NCBI GenBank assembly: GCA_902464015.1 | Contig: CABQHM010000024.1 | Coordinates: 1-48,336, forward strand | From: an uncultured Coriobacteriales bacterium | Lineage (GTDB): Bacteria; Actinomycetota; Coriobacteriia; Coriobacteriales; UMGS124 | Reading direction: 5' to 3' | Length of the DNA: 48,336 nt | Program-made: the position numbers and the translations under genes | In this document: one piece after another, positions 31,932-39,928 of the stretch | How positions within the stretch are numbered: position 1 is the stretch's first letter | How the letters are laid out: every line of letters begins with the position of its first letter | Notes under the pieces: model-generated | What the model saw: only the letters and a program-made list of their open reading frames with translations | The model's database searches: none | Told to the model about the DNA's origin: nothing

Positions 31932-33356
31932 TTAGTCCTGCTTGGCCGCTTCGTCAGCCTGGGCAAAGGTGGGAAGGTCGCACTTCTCACCCTTGGTCTT
32001 GGCGCACAGGGCCACGGTGCTCGACAGGGCGACGAGTGCGATAACGTTGGGCAGCACCATGAGCTGGTTGAACATGTCGGCCAGCTCCCACACGAGGTCG
32101 TTGGAAAGCAGCGAACCCATGAAGATGAACACGAGGGCGATGGCGGAGAACACGGGCACGGCCTTCTTGCCGAACAGGTAAATCACGTTGATCTTGGCGA
32201 ACAGGTTCCACGAAAGGATGGTGGAGAAGGCGAAGAACAGCAGGCAGATGGCCACGAAGATGTTGCCGATGTTGCCGCCCATGAGGCTGGAGAAGGCGAT
32301 CTGGGCCATGTTGGTCTTGTCCACGCCCTCGTAGAGGCCCTGGGCAAGCACGCCGTCGCCGGTGTAGAGGATGGTGATGACGACGAGGGCGGTGATGGAG
32401 ACGACGATGATGGTGTCGATGAACACGCCGATCATAGCGACGACGCCCTGCTCATGAGGGGTCTTGACGTTGGCGAGGGCGTGAGCGTGCGGGGTGGAGC
32501 CCATGCCGGCCTCGTTGGAGAACAGGCCGCGCTTGGCACCCTGGGAGATGGCGGCAATGATACCGAAGGTCACGCCGCCCACCTGGGCCTGCGGGTTGAA
32601 GGCGCACTCGAAGATGAGACCGAAGGCTGCGGGCACCTGGCTGGCGTGGGAGATGAGAACAGCCAGACCGCCGATGATGTAGATGATGGCCATGAAGGGG
32701 ACGATCTTCTCGGTGACGGAGGCGAGGCGCTTCACGCCGCCCAGGAAGATGAAGCCGGCGACAGCGGCCACGAGCAGGCCGATGATCCACGCGGGGATGC
32801 TGAAAGCGGTGGCGCAGGTGGAGGCGATGGAGTTGGACTGCACCATGCAGCCCATGAAGCCCAGGGCCAGGATGATGGCGACCGAGAAGAAGCCGGCCAG
32901 GAAGGTGCCGAACTTGCCGTGGAAGGCAGTCTTGATGTAGTAGACCGGGCCGCCGTGCACAGTGCCGTCGGCGTCGACCTTGCGGGTCTTCTGAGCCAGG
33001 ACAGCCTCGGCGTAGTTGGTGGCCATGCCCAGGATGGCGATGAGCCACATCCAGAAGATGGCGCCCGGGCCGCCCACGAGGATGGCGCCGCAGGCGCCCA
33101 CGATGTTGCCGGTGCCCACCTGGGCGGCAACGGCGGTGGCGAGCGCCTGGAAGGAGCTCATGCCGCTCTCATGCTTCTTGCCGTTGAGGGAGAAATTGCC
33201 GAACACGCGGCGCATGCCCTCGCCGAAGCAGCGGAACTGCACACCGCGGGTGCGGATGGTGAAGAAAAGGCCCGCGCCGATGAGCAGCACGATGAGCACG
33301 TAATTTGAAAGGTAGGAGTTGATCGTCTGTACGATCTCGAGCAGTTCTTCTTGCAC
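31932..33356 (-). CDS. AGCS-family sodium:alanine/glycine symporter
   Basis: About 474 aa with ten or more membrane helices. Family motifs: GVQFRCFGEGMRRVFG, SSFQALATAVAAQVGTGNIVGACGAILVGGPGAIFWMWLIAILGMATNYAEAVLAQ and QGAKRGLFSNEAGMGSTPHAHA. It takes up glycine or alanine with sodium. The likely start is a GTG at 33356 with AAAGGA upstream, rather than the ATG 36 bp earlier. A glycine riboswitch in its leader points to glycine as the substrate, and to glycine control of expression. Confidence 0.92.
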   Translation of the reverse strand: MQEELLEIVQTINSYLSNYVLIVLLIGAGLFFTIRTRGVQFRCFGEGMRRVFGNFSLNGKKHESGMSSFQALATAVAAQVGTGNIVGACGAILVGGPGAIFWMWLIAILGMATNYAEAVLAQKTRKVDADGTVHGGPVYYIKTAFHGKFGTFLAGFFSVAIILALGFMGCMVQSNSIASTCATAFSIPAWIIGLLVAAVAGFIFLGGVKRLASVTEKIVPFMAIIYIIGGLAVLISHASQVPAAFGLIFECAFNPQAQVGGVTFGIIAAISQGAKRGLFSNEAGMGSTPHAHALANVKTPHEQGVVAMIGVFIDTIIVVSITALVVITILYTGDGVLAQGLYEGVDKTNMAQIAFSSLMGGNIGNIFVAICLLFFAFSTILSWNLFAKINVIYLFGKKAVPVFSAIALVFIFMGSLLSNDLVWELADMFNQLMVLPNVIALVALSSTVALCAKTKGEKCDLPTFAQADEAAKQD

Positions 33357-33473
33357 TTTGGGTCGTTCCTTTCCAAGTCGTAACACATACATTTACGGCT
33401 GGAGAAAGGACGTAGGTCGGCTTGTCGCCCATTGAGCGCAGGAGATACGAGTCTCCCCGCTGCCAGGATGCGC

Positions 33474-33564
33474 ACCGCCTCTGTCCGTTTGCCTGAGAGT
33501 TTCGGCTGGTACATCTTGTACCGCCTTGCCCCTTCGGCACTCACTTAAGAGTTCTCCAGAGGTT
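33474..33564 (-). ncRNA. Glycine riboswitch (single aptamer)
   Basis: On the minus strand the conserved elements occur in order: CTCTGGAGA, GCCGAAGGGGCAAG, GAAACTCTCAGGCAAA and GGACAGAGG, closing P1 with CCTCTG/CAGAGG. Only one aptamer is visible. About 120 nt separates it from the symporter start, with a GCGGGGAGA/TCTCCTGCG hairpin (about 33440-33462) that may be the expression platform. Confidence 0.92.
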
Positions 33565-33622
33565 TCTCCGCTTCCGGTTTGCCCTGTGGCATTCCGAAAG
33601 CTTCAACGAAAGCACGTGGCGC

Positions 33623-33652
33623 ATTATTAACGATTGTTTCGCGCTAGCGCAA
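33623..33652 (-). promoter_or_regulatory. Probable promoter of the riboswitch-symporter transcript
   Basis: On the minus strand TTGCGC and AATAAT are separated by 18 nt, about 60 nt upstream of the aptamer. The rest of the 33653-33863 gap contains the hdeD-like promoter and a loose TTTCACA/TGTGAAA repeat; no gene seen. Confidence 0.4.
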
Positions 33653-33863
33653 GGAAAAGTGCTTATTTACCCTTTGCGTTAGCCTTTTTGAAACACTTCA
33701 CCATAGGGCTGACATATTTCACATGTTTTTGCTTCGTTAACAGACGCGTGTGAAATGCCCCGAGTGTGGTATAACGAGGCTAAGAACGTAAGGTTGCAGA
33801 TGTGGCGGGCACACTTGGATAGGCGCGCAGCCGCACTGCATAAACGCGAGAAAGGGGCACGGT

Positions 33864-34457
33864 ATGTCCGAACCCATCGAGGTACAGGCCCAAGTCATTG
33901 AGCCTGAGAAGAAGTCCCGCCATTACAAGTGGTGGTTTGTCGCTCTGGGCGTCTTGGTGACGCTGGCCGGTGTCGCATGCATTACGTGGCCTGCCATCTC
34001 GCTTGCCGTGGTGGCTGCTGTGGCCGGCATCTGCTTCCTCGCAAGCGGTATCACGCGCATCACCACGTTCTTCGACCTGGGTAGCGCCCTCCTCGGTGCC
34101 TCGTCGCTGTTCATGGGCATCCTTGATGTGATCGTGGGCATCATGTTCCTCATCCATCCCCTCATCGGCGGCATCACCATCGCCATGCTCGGTGGTATCG
34201 CCCTTATCGTCACCGGCGTGATGGACGTCGTGGCCAGCCTGCGCATGAAGCGCGTCATCGGCACGGGCCCCATGGTCTTGGAAATCATTGGTGCCATCGT
34301 CACGGTCATCTGCGGCGTCCTCATTCTTATGGCCCCGCGCCTCTTCATCATCTACCTGGGCATCATGCTCATCATCCGCGGTGTGATGACGGTCATCTCC
34401 GCATTCATGGTTTCTTCCTTCATCAAGGACCTCAAGAACGACCCGCTGCTGAAGTAA
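33864..34457 (+). CDS. HdeD-family (DUF308) membrane protein
   Basis: 197 aa with six hydrophobic segments arranged as three repeated helical hairpins, as in HdeD: LGVLVTLAGVACITWPAISLAVVAAVAGICFLASGITRI, then FMGILDVIVGIMFLIHPLIGGITIAMLGGIALIVTGVMDVVAS, then IIGAIVTVICGVLILMAPRLFIIYLGIMLIIRGVMTVI. In enterobacteria HdeD aids acid resistance; the function in anaerobic actinobacteria is unproven. AAAGGGG precedes the ATG. Monocistronic, with its own terminator. Confidence 0.9.
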   Translation: MSEPIEVQAQVIEPEKKSRHYKWWFVALGVLVTLAGVACITWPAISLAVVAAVAGICFLASGITRITTFFDLGSALLGASSLFMGILDVIVGIMFLIHPLIGGITIAMLGGIALIVTGVMDVVASLRMKRVIGTGPMVLEIIGAIVTVICGVLILMAPRLFIIYLGIMLIIRGVMTVISAFMVSSFIKDLKNDPLLK

Positions 34458-34504
34458 GCGGTTGCGGCGCGTGTAGCCGCCGCGAAAGGCCTGCAAGACA
34501 CACG

Positions 34505-34555
34505 AAACCCCCTGGGGCGTGCGGGAAAACCTCGCGGCCCCAGGGGGTTTTCTTT
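34505..34555 (+). terminator. Rho-independent terminator of the HdeD-like gene
   Basis: AAACCCCCTGGGGC pairs with GCCCCAGGGGGTTT around a GC-rich loop, followed by TTCTTT. Confidence 0.88.
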
Positions 34556-34681
34556 GTGCGTCGCCGGCATTGCAGCGGCCTTCTTGCGGCATCGCCAGGC
34601 TGAGGCGCCCTTGCGCGGCCTCATCGTCCCAGCGCGGCTGCGGCGCGGGCGCATGCGCGCTTTGCGGCGCCCTCGTGCGCC

Positions 34682-35851
34682 CTATCGCCTGGGCAGCTTG
34701 TCCTGCCAGCCGTGCAGGTTCTCGAGTGCGGCGAGCAGCGTCTTGTCCGACTTGGCAAAGTGGAAGCGGATGTAGCGGTTTTCGGGCTCGCGGAAGAAGC
34801 AGCTGCCCGGCACGCCTGCCACCTTGGCGTATTGTGCCAGGTCGCAGGCAAAGTCCTCGTCGCTTGCGTAGCCGGCCTCGGAGATGTCGCACATCACGTA
34901 GTAGGCGCCCTCGGGCTCCACGAACTTCATGTTCAGGTCGGCCAGGCCGTTGCAGAAGAGCTCGCGCTTGTGGGTGTACTCAGCCGAGAGCTCGTCGTAG
35001 TAGGAGTCGGGCATGGTGAGCCCCACCACGGCGGCCTCCATGAGCGGGGCGGGCGCGCCCACGGTGAGGAAGTCGTGCACCTTCTTGGCGACCTCCACCA
35101 CTTCCTGGGGGGCGATGATGTAGCCCAGGCGCCAGCCGGTGATGGAGTAGGTCTTGGAAAGCGACCCGCACGAGATGGTGCGGCACTGCATGCCTGGCAG
35201 GCTGGCAAAATAGACGTGCTTGTTGGGGGCGTAGACGATGTGCTCGTACACCTCGTCGGTGATGACCCACACGTCGTACTTCTCGGCCAGGCGCGCGATC
35301 GTCTCAAGCTCGGCGCGCGTGAAGACGCGGCCGCAGGGGTTGGAGGGGTTGCACAGGATGAGCGCCTTCACGCCCTCCTGCGCCATGGCGGCCTCGAGCA
35401 CGGCCTCGTCGAAGGTGAACGTGGGCGGCACGAGCGGCACGTAGATGGGCTCGGCGTGGCACAGGATCGCGTCGGCGCCGTAGTTCTCGTAGAAAGGTGA
35501 GAACACCACGACCTTGTCGCCGGGGTCGCACACGGTGTGCACGGCGCACATCATGGCCTCGGTGCTGCCGCAGGTGACGACGATGTTCTTGTTGGGGTCG
35601 ACGTCGATGCCCATGAAGCGGCGCTGCTTGGCGGCGAGCGCCTCGCGGAAGTTCTGCGCGCCCCAGGTGAGGGCGTACTGGTGCGGGCCCTCGTAGGCGA
35701 CCTGCGCCAGGCGGTCGAGGAGCTCCTTGGGCGGGTCGAAGTCGGGGAAACCCTGGGAGAGGTTGACGGCGCCGTGCTTGAGCGCCACGCGGGTCATGCG
35801 GCGGATGACCGAGTCGGTGAAGCCGTCGGTCGACGTGCTGAGGGCTTTCAT
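34682..35851 (-). CDS. PLP-dependent aminotransferase, class I/II
   Basis: About 389 aa. Fold type I features: VNLSQGFPDFDPP, VTCGSTEAMM (cofactor phosphate), LILCNPSNPCGRVF, DVWVITDEVYEHIVY (Asp to pyridine N, Tyr), SLSKTYSITGWRLGYI with the Schiff-base Lys, and a C-terminal Arg in NRYIRFHFAK for the carboxylate. It turns an amino acid into a 2-oxoacid. It is the last gene after the ferredoxin oxidoreductase (32-nt gap), and with the phenylacetate-CoA ligase upstream an aromatic amino acid is the likely substrate. The ATG at 35851 has AAAGGA at 10 nt; the longer frame overlaps porB. Confidence 0.9.
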   Translation of the reverse strand: MKALSTSTDGFTDSVIRRMTRVALKHGAVNLSQGFPDFDPPKELLDRLAQVAYEGPHQYALTWGAQNFREALAAKQRRFMGIDVDPNKNIVVTCGSTEAMMCAVHTVCDPGDKVVVFSPFYENYGADAILCHAEPIYVPLVPPTFTFDEAVLEAAMAQEGVKALILCNPSNPCGRVFTRAELETIARLAEKYDVWVITDEVYEHIVYAPNKHVYFASLPGMQCRTISCGSLSKTYSITGWRLGYIIAPQEVVEVAKKVHDFLTVGAPAPLMEAAVVGLTMPDSYYDELSAEYTHKRELFCNGLADLNMKFVEPEGAYYVMCDISEAGYASDEDFACDLAQYAKVAGVPGSCFFREPENRYIRFHFAKSDKTLLAALENLHGWQDKLPRR

Positions 35852-35883
35852 TGAGGGGGAGTCCTTTCGGGTACGAGACGGGT

Positions 35884-36804
35884 CTATCGGGTCCAGCTGG
35901 AGCGGATCTGCTCCCACTTGGCGTCGCGGCCGGCGACGACGCGGGCGATCTCCTCGTCGTCAAGTGCGCGGAAGCGTGTCTGTCGGCGCAGGTAATGGGC
36001 CACGTCGAAGAATTCCTTGGGGTTGCGGTTGAGCTTGAAGGCACCTCCGGCAACGCCGCTCACCGCCGGGCCCTCGTACTCGGCCAGATACCACAGGCCG
36101 CAGTCCACGACCTCCTTGGCGATGTTGATCGTCTCGTCGGTGGCGTGGCCCCAGCCGGTGGGGCAGGGGGCGATGACGTGGATGAACTTCGTGCCGCGAA
36201 TCTTGCTCGCCTTCTCGACCTTGGCGGTGAAGTCGTTGAGGTAGCCGACGCTTGCGGTGGCGGCGTAGGGCAGGCCGTGGGCGCACACGATCTCGAAGAG
36301 GTTCTTCTTCTGCGTGAGGCAGCCGTGGTCGTTTTTGCCGGCGGGCGTGGTGGTGGTGCGGGCGCCGAAGGGCGTGAGGCCGCTCTTCTGGATACCCGTG
36401 TTCATGTACGCCTCGTTGTCGTAGCAGATGTAGATGATGTCCTCGTTGCGGTCGATGGCGCCCGACAGGGCCTGGATGCCGATGTCGGCCGTGCCGCCGT
36501 CGCCAGCGAAGCCCACCACGTTGAACGTGTCGGGGTCCTCGCCTTGGGCCTCAAGACCTGCGCGAATGCCGGTGAGCACCGAGGCAGTGGCCGCAAAGGG
36601 CGTGATGAAGGCGTTGTTGGCGAAGCACAGCTGGGGGAAGTTGAAGCCCACGGCGCTCATGCAGCCGGCGGGCAGCGCGCAGATCGTGCGGGGTCCCAGG
36701 ACCTTGAGGGCCTGGCGCACCACGAGCGACCCGGCACATCCCGCGCAGGCCTTGTGGCCGTAGAAGTACTCGTCATCGGTGATGGTGCGAGCGTTTACCG
36801 CCAT
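35884..36804 (-). CDS. 2-oxoacid:ferredoxin oxidoreductase, beta subunit
   Basis: 306 aa. Thiamine diphosphate/Mg site: VVGFAGDGGTADIGIQALSGAIDRNEDIIYICYDNEAYMNTG. An N-terminal CAGCAG pair plus PAGC and a later PCPTGWGH Cys are positioned as cluster ligands in PorB. It decarboxylates a 2-oxoacid on thiamine diphosphate and passes electrons through 4Fe-4S clusters to ferredoxin. It starts 3 nt after the alpha-subunit stop. Confidence 0.93.
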   Translation of the reverse strand: MAVNARTITDDEYFYGHKACAGCAGSLVVRQALKVLGPRTICALPAGCMSAVGFNFPQLCFANNAFITPFAATASVLTGIRAGLEAQGEDPDTFNVVGFAGDGGTADIGIQALSGAIDRNEDIIYICYDNEAYMNTGIQKSGLTPFGARTTTTPAGKNDHGCLTQKKNLFEIVCAHGLPYAATASVGYLNDFTAKVEKASKIRGTKFIHVIAPCPTGWGHATDETINIAKEVVDCGLWYLAEYEGPAVSGVAGGAFKLNRNPKEFFDVAHYLRRQTRFRALDDEEIARVVAGRDAKWEQIRSSWTR

Positions 36805-36807
36805 GGC

Positions 36808-38007
36808 CTACCTGCCCTTCTTTGAGCCGAACGTGTCGGCCATGGAGTTGATGCCGAGGAACTGCACGCGCTCGGCGGCCCCGCCTGCGGCGAACGTGAG
36901 CGTCTTGAACGCGCCTGCCACCTGGTCGGCCGTGATGTCGGCGCCGCCCAGGCCGCCGATGAAGTTGCAGGTGGGCACATGGGCGTCCTGCTGGAAGAGG
37001 GCCGAGTTCACGTTCGTGAAGACGGTGCCTTCCGCGCCGAACGACACGTCCTTCTCGAGCACGCCCACCGCGCGCGTGTGGGCCAGGGTGAGCGCCAGGT
37101 CGCGCGAGGCGAAGGGGCGCAGGTAGCGGATGCGCAGCATGCCGGCCTCCATGCCCTGCTCGCGCAGGCGGTCGACGGTCTGGCGCACGAGGCCCGCGAC
37201 GCTGCCCAGGCAAACCATGACGTACTCGGCGTCCTCGCAGCGGTACTCCTCGAAGGCGCCCGTGTAGGAGCGGCCGCAGGTGCGCTCGAAGGCGGCCTCC
37301 ACCTCGTCGATGACGTCGATGGCATCGAGCATGTCCTTGTGGGCGTAGTACTTGTAGTAGCGGTTGTGCTCGGGGCCGGCCGAGTAGCCCATGTTCACGG
37401 GGTGGTCGAAGTCGAACTTGTTCGTCGTGGCGTAGGGCGGCAGGAACGCGTCGGCCTGCTCGGGGGTGGGGACATCCACCGTCTCGTAGGTGTGCGTGAG
37501 CGCGAAGCCGTCGAGGTTCACCATGACGGGCGTCATGACGCGCGGGTCCTCTGCCAGGCGATATGCCATGAGGGTCATGTCGAGCGCCTCCTGGTTGTCC
37601 TGCGCGTAGCACTGGATCCAGCCGTGGTCGAGCAGCGACAGGGAGTCGCGCTGGTCGCCGTAGATGTTCCAGGGAAGCGCCGTGGAACGGTTGGCGTTCA
37701 TCATGACGATGGGGAAGCGACCGCCGGCCGCATAGGTGAGGACCTCGGCCATGTAGAGCAGGCCTTGGCTCGAGGTGGCCGTGAAGGCGCGCGCGCCCGT
37801 GGCGCTGGCACCCATGGCGCAGCACAGCGCGGAGTGCTCGCTTTCCACGTGGACGTATTTGGCGTTAAGCTCGCCGGACTCGACCATCTCAGAGAGGCGC
37901 TCCACCACCACGGTCTGCGGGGTGATGGGGTAGGCGCTGATCACCTGGGGTCGAGCCAGGCGCACGCCCTCGGCGAAGGCCTCGTCACCTGACAAGAAGC
38001 GCTTCAT
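36808..38007 (-). CDS. 2-oxoacid:ferredoxin oxidoreductase, alpha subunit
   Basis: About 399 aa. PorA-like: MKRFLSGDEAFAEGVRLARPQVISAYPITPQTVVVERLSEM, then YVHVESEHSALCCAMGASATGARAFTATSSQGLLYMAEVL and NRSTALPWNIYGDQRDSLSLLDHGWIQ, and a C-terminal domain with RYLRPFASRDLALTLAHTRAVGVLEKD. The ATG overlaps the gamma/delta stop (ATGA) and has GAGGAGG. Substrate specificity (pyruvate, branched or aryl) is not decided by the visible motifs. Confidence 0.93.
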   Translation of the reverse strand: MKRFLSGDEAFAEGVRLARPQVISAYPITPQTVVVERLSEMVESGELNAKYVHVESEHSALCCAMGASATGARAFTATSSQGLLYMAEVLTYAAGGRFPIVMMNANRSTALPWNIYGDQRDSLSLLDHGWIQCYAQDNQEALDMTLMAYRLAEDPRVMTPVMVNLDGFALTHTYETVDVPTPEQADAFLPPYATTNKFDFDHPVNMGYSAGPEHNRYYKYYAHKDMLDAIDVIDEVEAAFERTCGRSYTGAFEEYRCEDAEYVMVCLGSVAGLVRQTVDRLREQGMEAGMLRIRYLRPFASRDLALTLAHTRAVGVLEKDVSFGAEGTVFTNVNSALFQQDAHVPTCNFIGGLGGADITADQVAGAFKTLTFAAGGAAERVQFLGINSMADTFGSKKGR

Positions 38008-39083
38008 CGTGCCTCCTCGTGTTCGGGCACCATGGAGATGGCGCCGCAACGGCAGGCTTTGGCGCACACGCCGCAGCCCTTGCAGAAGTCGTAGTCCACA
38101 GCCAGGCGGATGCCGCCGCGTGCCGCCTCGTCGGCCACCTTGTAGATGGTGCCGTCGGGGCACTGCATGTAGCACAGCAGACACCGCGTGCAGGCGGCCT
38201 CGTCGAGCACGGGGCGCACCGAGCGCCAGCCGGCGTTCTTGGAGACCAGGTGGCCCGCCTCGAAGCAGGTAGTGCGGGCAAAGACGGCCGGGTCGAGGCG
38301 CGTCTCATGCAGGGTCGGGATGATGCGGGGCGCGCCATTGCAGCCGAGAAGGGCGGGGGAGGGAGCCGCGGGCGCGAGGCCTTCGGGCGCGTCGGCGCTG
38401 GCGTGGGTTTGCGGCGCGGTGCCCGAGGCGAGATGTTTTGTGTCTGCTACCTGGGCGTTTGCGCCCAGCGTGGCGGTCGTGCTGGTGGGGTTGCCCTCGC
38501 CTGCGAGCGCGTGGCTGCCCCCGCAGGCGGGCTCGCCTGCCGCCCCGGCGCATCCCGCACTCCACACGTCCCTCTCGGCCAGCACGCGCTCGACCACCGC
38601 GAGGTTCTTGGCATGGAGCTTCTCGGGCATGTACTGGCGGATGGCCTCGCACACGTCCTCGGCGTGCACCTCCTCGCACAGGGCGGCGAGCGCTCCCAAA
38701 AAGACGGTGTTGGGGATGGCGCGGCCGAGCACCTCGGCCGAGATGCCGTCGGCGTCGATCGCCGTGACGCGCGGGTCGGCAAAGGCCGCCGTGCTGTTCA
38801 CCAGCACGCGCCCGCCGGGCTTGAGCTCGTCTTCCCAGCCCGGGGCAAGGAGCGTCTCGTCCAGGTAGACCACGAAGTCAGCCCTGGTAGAGGCGCTGCG
38901 GTCGCCGATGGGACGGTCGTCGAGCTTGGTGAACGCGCGCATGGGGGCGCCGCGCCGCTCGGGCCCGAACGACGGGAACGCCAGCGCATGGCGTCCCGGT
39001 GCCATGGAGCACGCCGCGCCCAGCAGGCGGGCCGCCGTGAAGGCGCCCTGGCCCCCGCGGCCATGCCAGAGTATCTCGATCAT
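38004..39083 (-). CDS. 2-oxoacid:ferredoxin oxidoreductase, fused gamma and delta subunits
   Basis: 359 aa. Residues 1-180 are the gamma domain (ILWHGRGGQGAFTAARLLG, FPSFGPERRGAPMRAFTKLDD, NTVFLGALAALCE). A linker (about 183-265) rich in Ala, Thr and Gly is followed by the delta ferredoxin domain with two 4Fe-4S motifs, CTRCLLCYMQC and CKGCGVCAKAC. It is the first gene of the por-type operon (gamma-delta, alpha, beta, aminotransferase). GAGGGAG precedes the ATG. The long variable linker is unusual for these usually compact fusions. Confidence 0.92.
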   Translation of the reverse strand: MIEILWHGRGGQGAFTAARLLGAACSMAPGRHALAFPSFGPERRGAPMRAFTKLDDRPIGDRSASTRADFVVYLDETLLAPGWEDELKPGGRVLVNSTAAFADPRVTAIDADGISAEVLGRAIPNTVFLGALAALCEEVHAEDVCEAIRQYMPEKLHAKNLAVVERVLAERDVWSAGCAGAAGEPACGGSHALAGEGNPTSTTATLGANAQVADTKHLASGTAPQTHASADAPEGLAPAAPSPALLGCNGAPRIIPTLHETRLDPAVFARTTCFEAGHLVSKNAGWRSVRPVLDEAACTRCLLCYMQCPDGTIYKVADEAARGGIRLAVDYDFCKGCGVCAKACRCGAISMVPEHEEAR

Positions 39084-39265
39084 ATGGCTCCCTCAACCGT
39101 TTCAATGCAAGCAAAAGGCGAGGTCGTCGCAGGTGTCCGCGGCAACCTCGCCAGGATGCAAACATTCTACCTGTCTGCGTGTTTCCGCACTTTTAAGGCA
39201 GTTTGACGCCCACAGTACCTCCAGCGCGCGACAGCGTGACTAGGGCCGCACGCCAGCTGCGCCTT

Positions 39266-39916
39266 TTACTTCGCGTAGAGTTCCAGGCTGCGCGCGAGCT
39301 TCTCCACAAAGCGCTGCGCGATGGGGCTCAGCTCCTCGTCGGCGCGGGTGATGTAGCCCAGCGACAGTTCGACGTCGCTCTCAAGCGGGATGGTGGTGAG
39401 CGAGCCGCCGTCGGTGATGCCCACGAGGATGCCGCTCGTGAACGTGTAGCCGTTCATGGCCACGGCGAGCTCCGACAGGGAGGCGCGGTCGGTGAGCGCG
39501 ATGCTCTTGGCGTGCGGCAAATCGCCCAAGGCTTCTTCGGCCAGGTAGTCAGGGGCGCCGTCCTCTTGCTCGAAGTAGACGTAGGGCCAGTCGGCGAGCT
39601 GGTCGGGCGTCAGGCTCGCAGCGTTGGAGAGCGGGTGACTCGCGGGCAGCGCCACGCGGGGCTTCGAGGTCGCGAGCTCGTGGAACTCCAGACCCGCGGC
39701 TTCGATCTCGCGGTCGATGTCGGCAGCGGTGTGCGTGTTGCGCATGAGCACGCCCACCTCGCTGCGGCCCTCCACGACGTCGGCGATGACGCCGCGCGTG
39801 GTGCGGTCGCGCAAGGCATAGGAGTACTCCTCGCCGCCCAGGGCGAGGATGGTGTGGGCGAACGCCTGCACGTCGAACAGGTAGTGCTGGCCGGAGACGG
39901 CGAATTTCTGAGCCAT
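39266..39916 (-). CDS. Stand-alone LysR-type substrate-binding domain protein (no HTH)
   Basis: 216 aa. The sequence from KFAVSGQHYLFDVQAFAHTILAL through VGVLMRNTHTAADIDREI, HELATSKPRVALPASHPLSNAASLTPDQLADWPYVYFEQ and IAQRFVEKLARSLE reads as the effector-binding half of a LysR regulator, but the N-terminal HTH is absent and there is no signal peptide. The start is strong (AAGGAGGG), 12 nt after the ligase stop, so this is a real gene, not a truncated ORF. It probably senses the aryl-acid or CoA-ester of the pathway, or modulates another protein. Function inferred. Confidence 0.75.
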   Translation of the reverse strand: MAQKFAVSGQHYLFDVQAFAHTILALGGEEYSYALRDRTTRGVIADVVEGRSEVGVLMRNTHTAADIDREIEAAGLEFHELATSKPRVALPASHPLSNAASLTPDQLADWPYVYFEQEDGAPDYLAEEALGDLPHAKSIALTDRASLSELAVAMNGYTFTSGILVGITDGGSLTTIPLESDVELSLGYITRADEELSPIAQRFVEKLARSLELYAK

Positions 39917-39928
39917 GGTGAGCCCTCC

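Noticed and set aside
31836..33308. Plus-strand open frame of 490 codons, rich in Asp, Glu, Gly and His
   Set aside because: Antisense shadow of the AGCS symporter gene.
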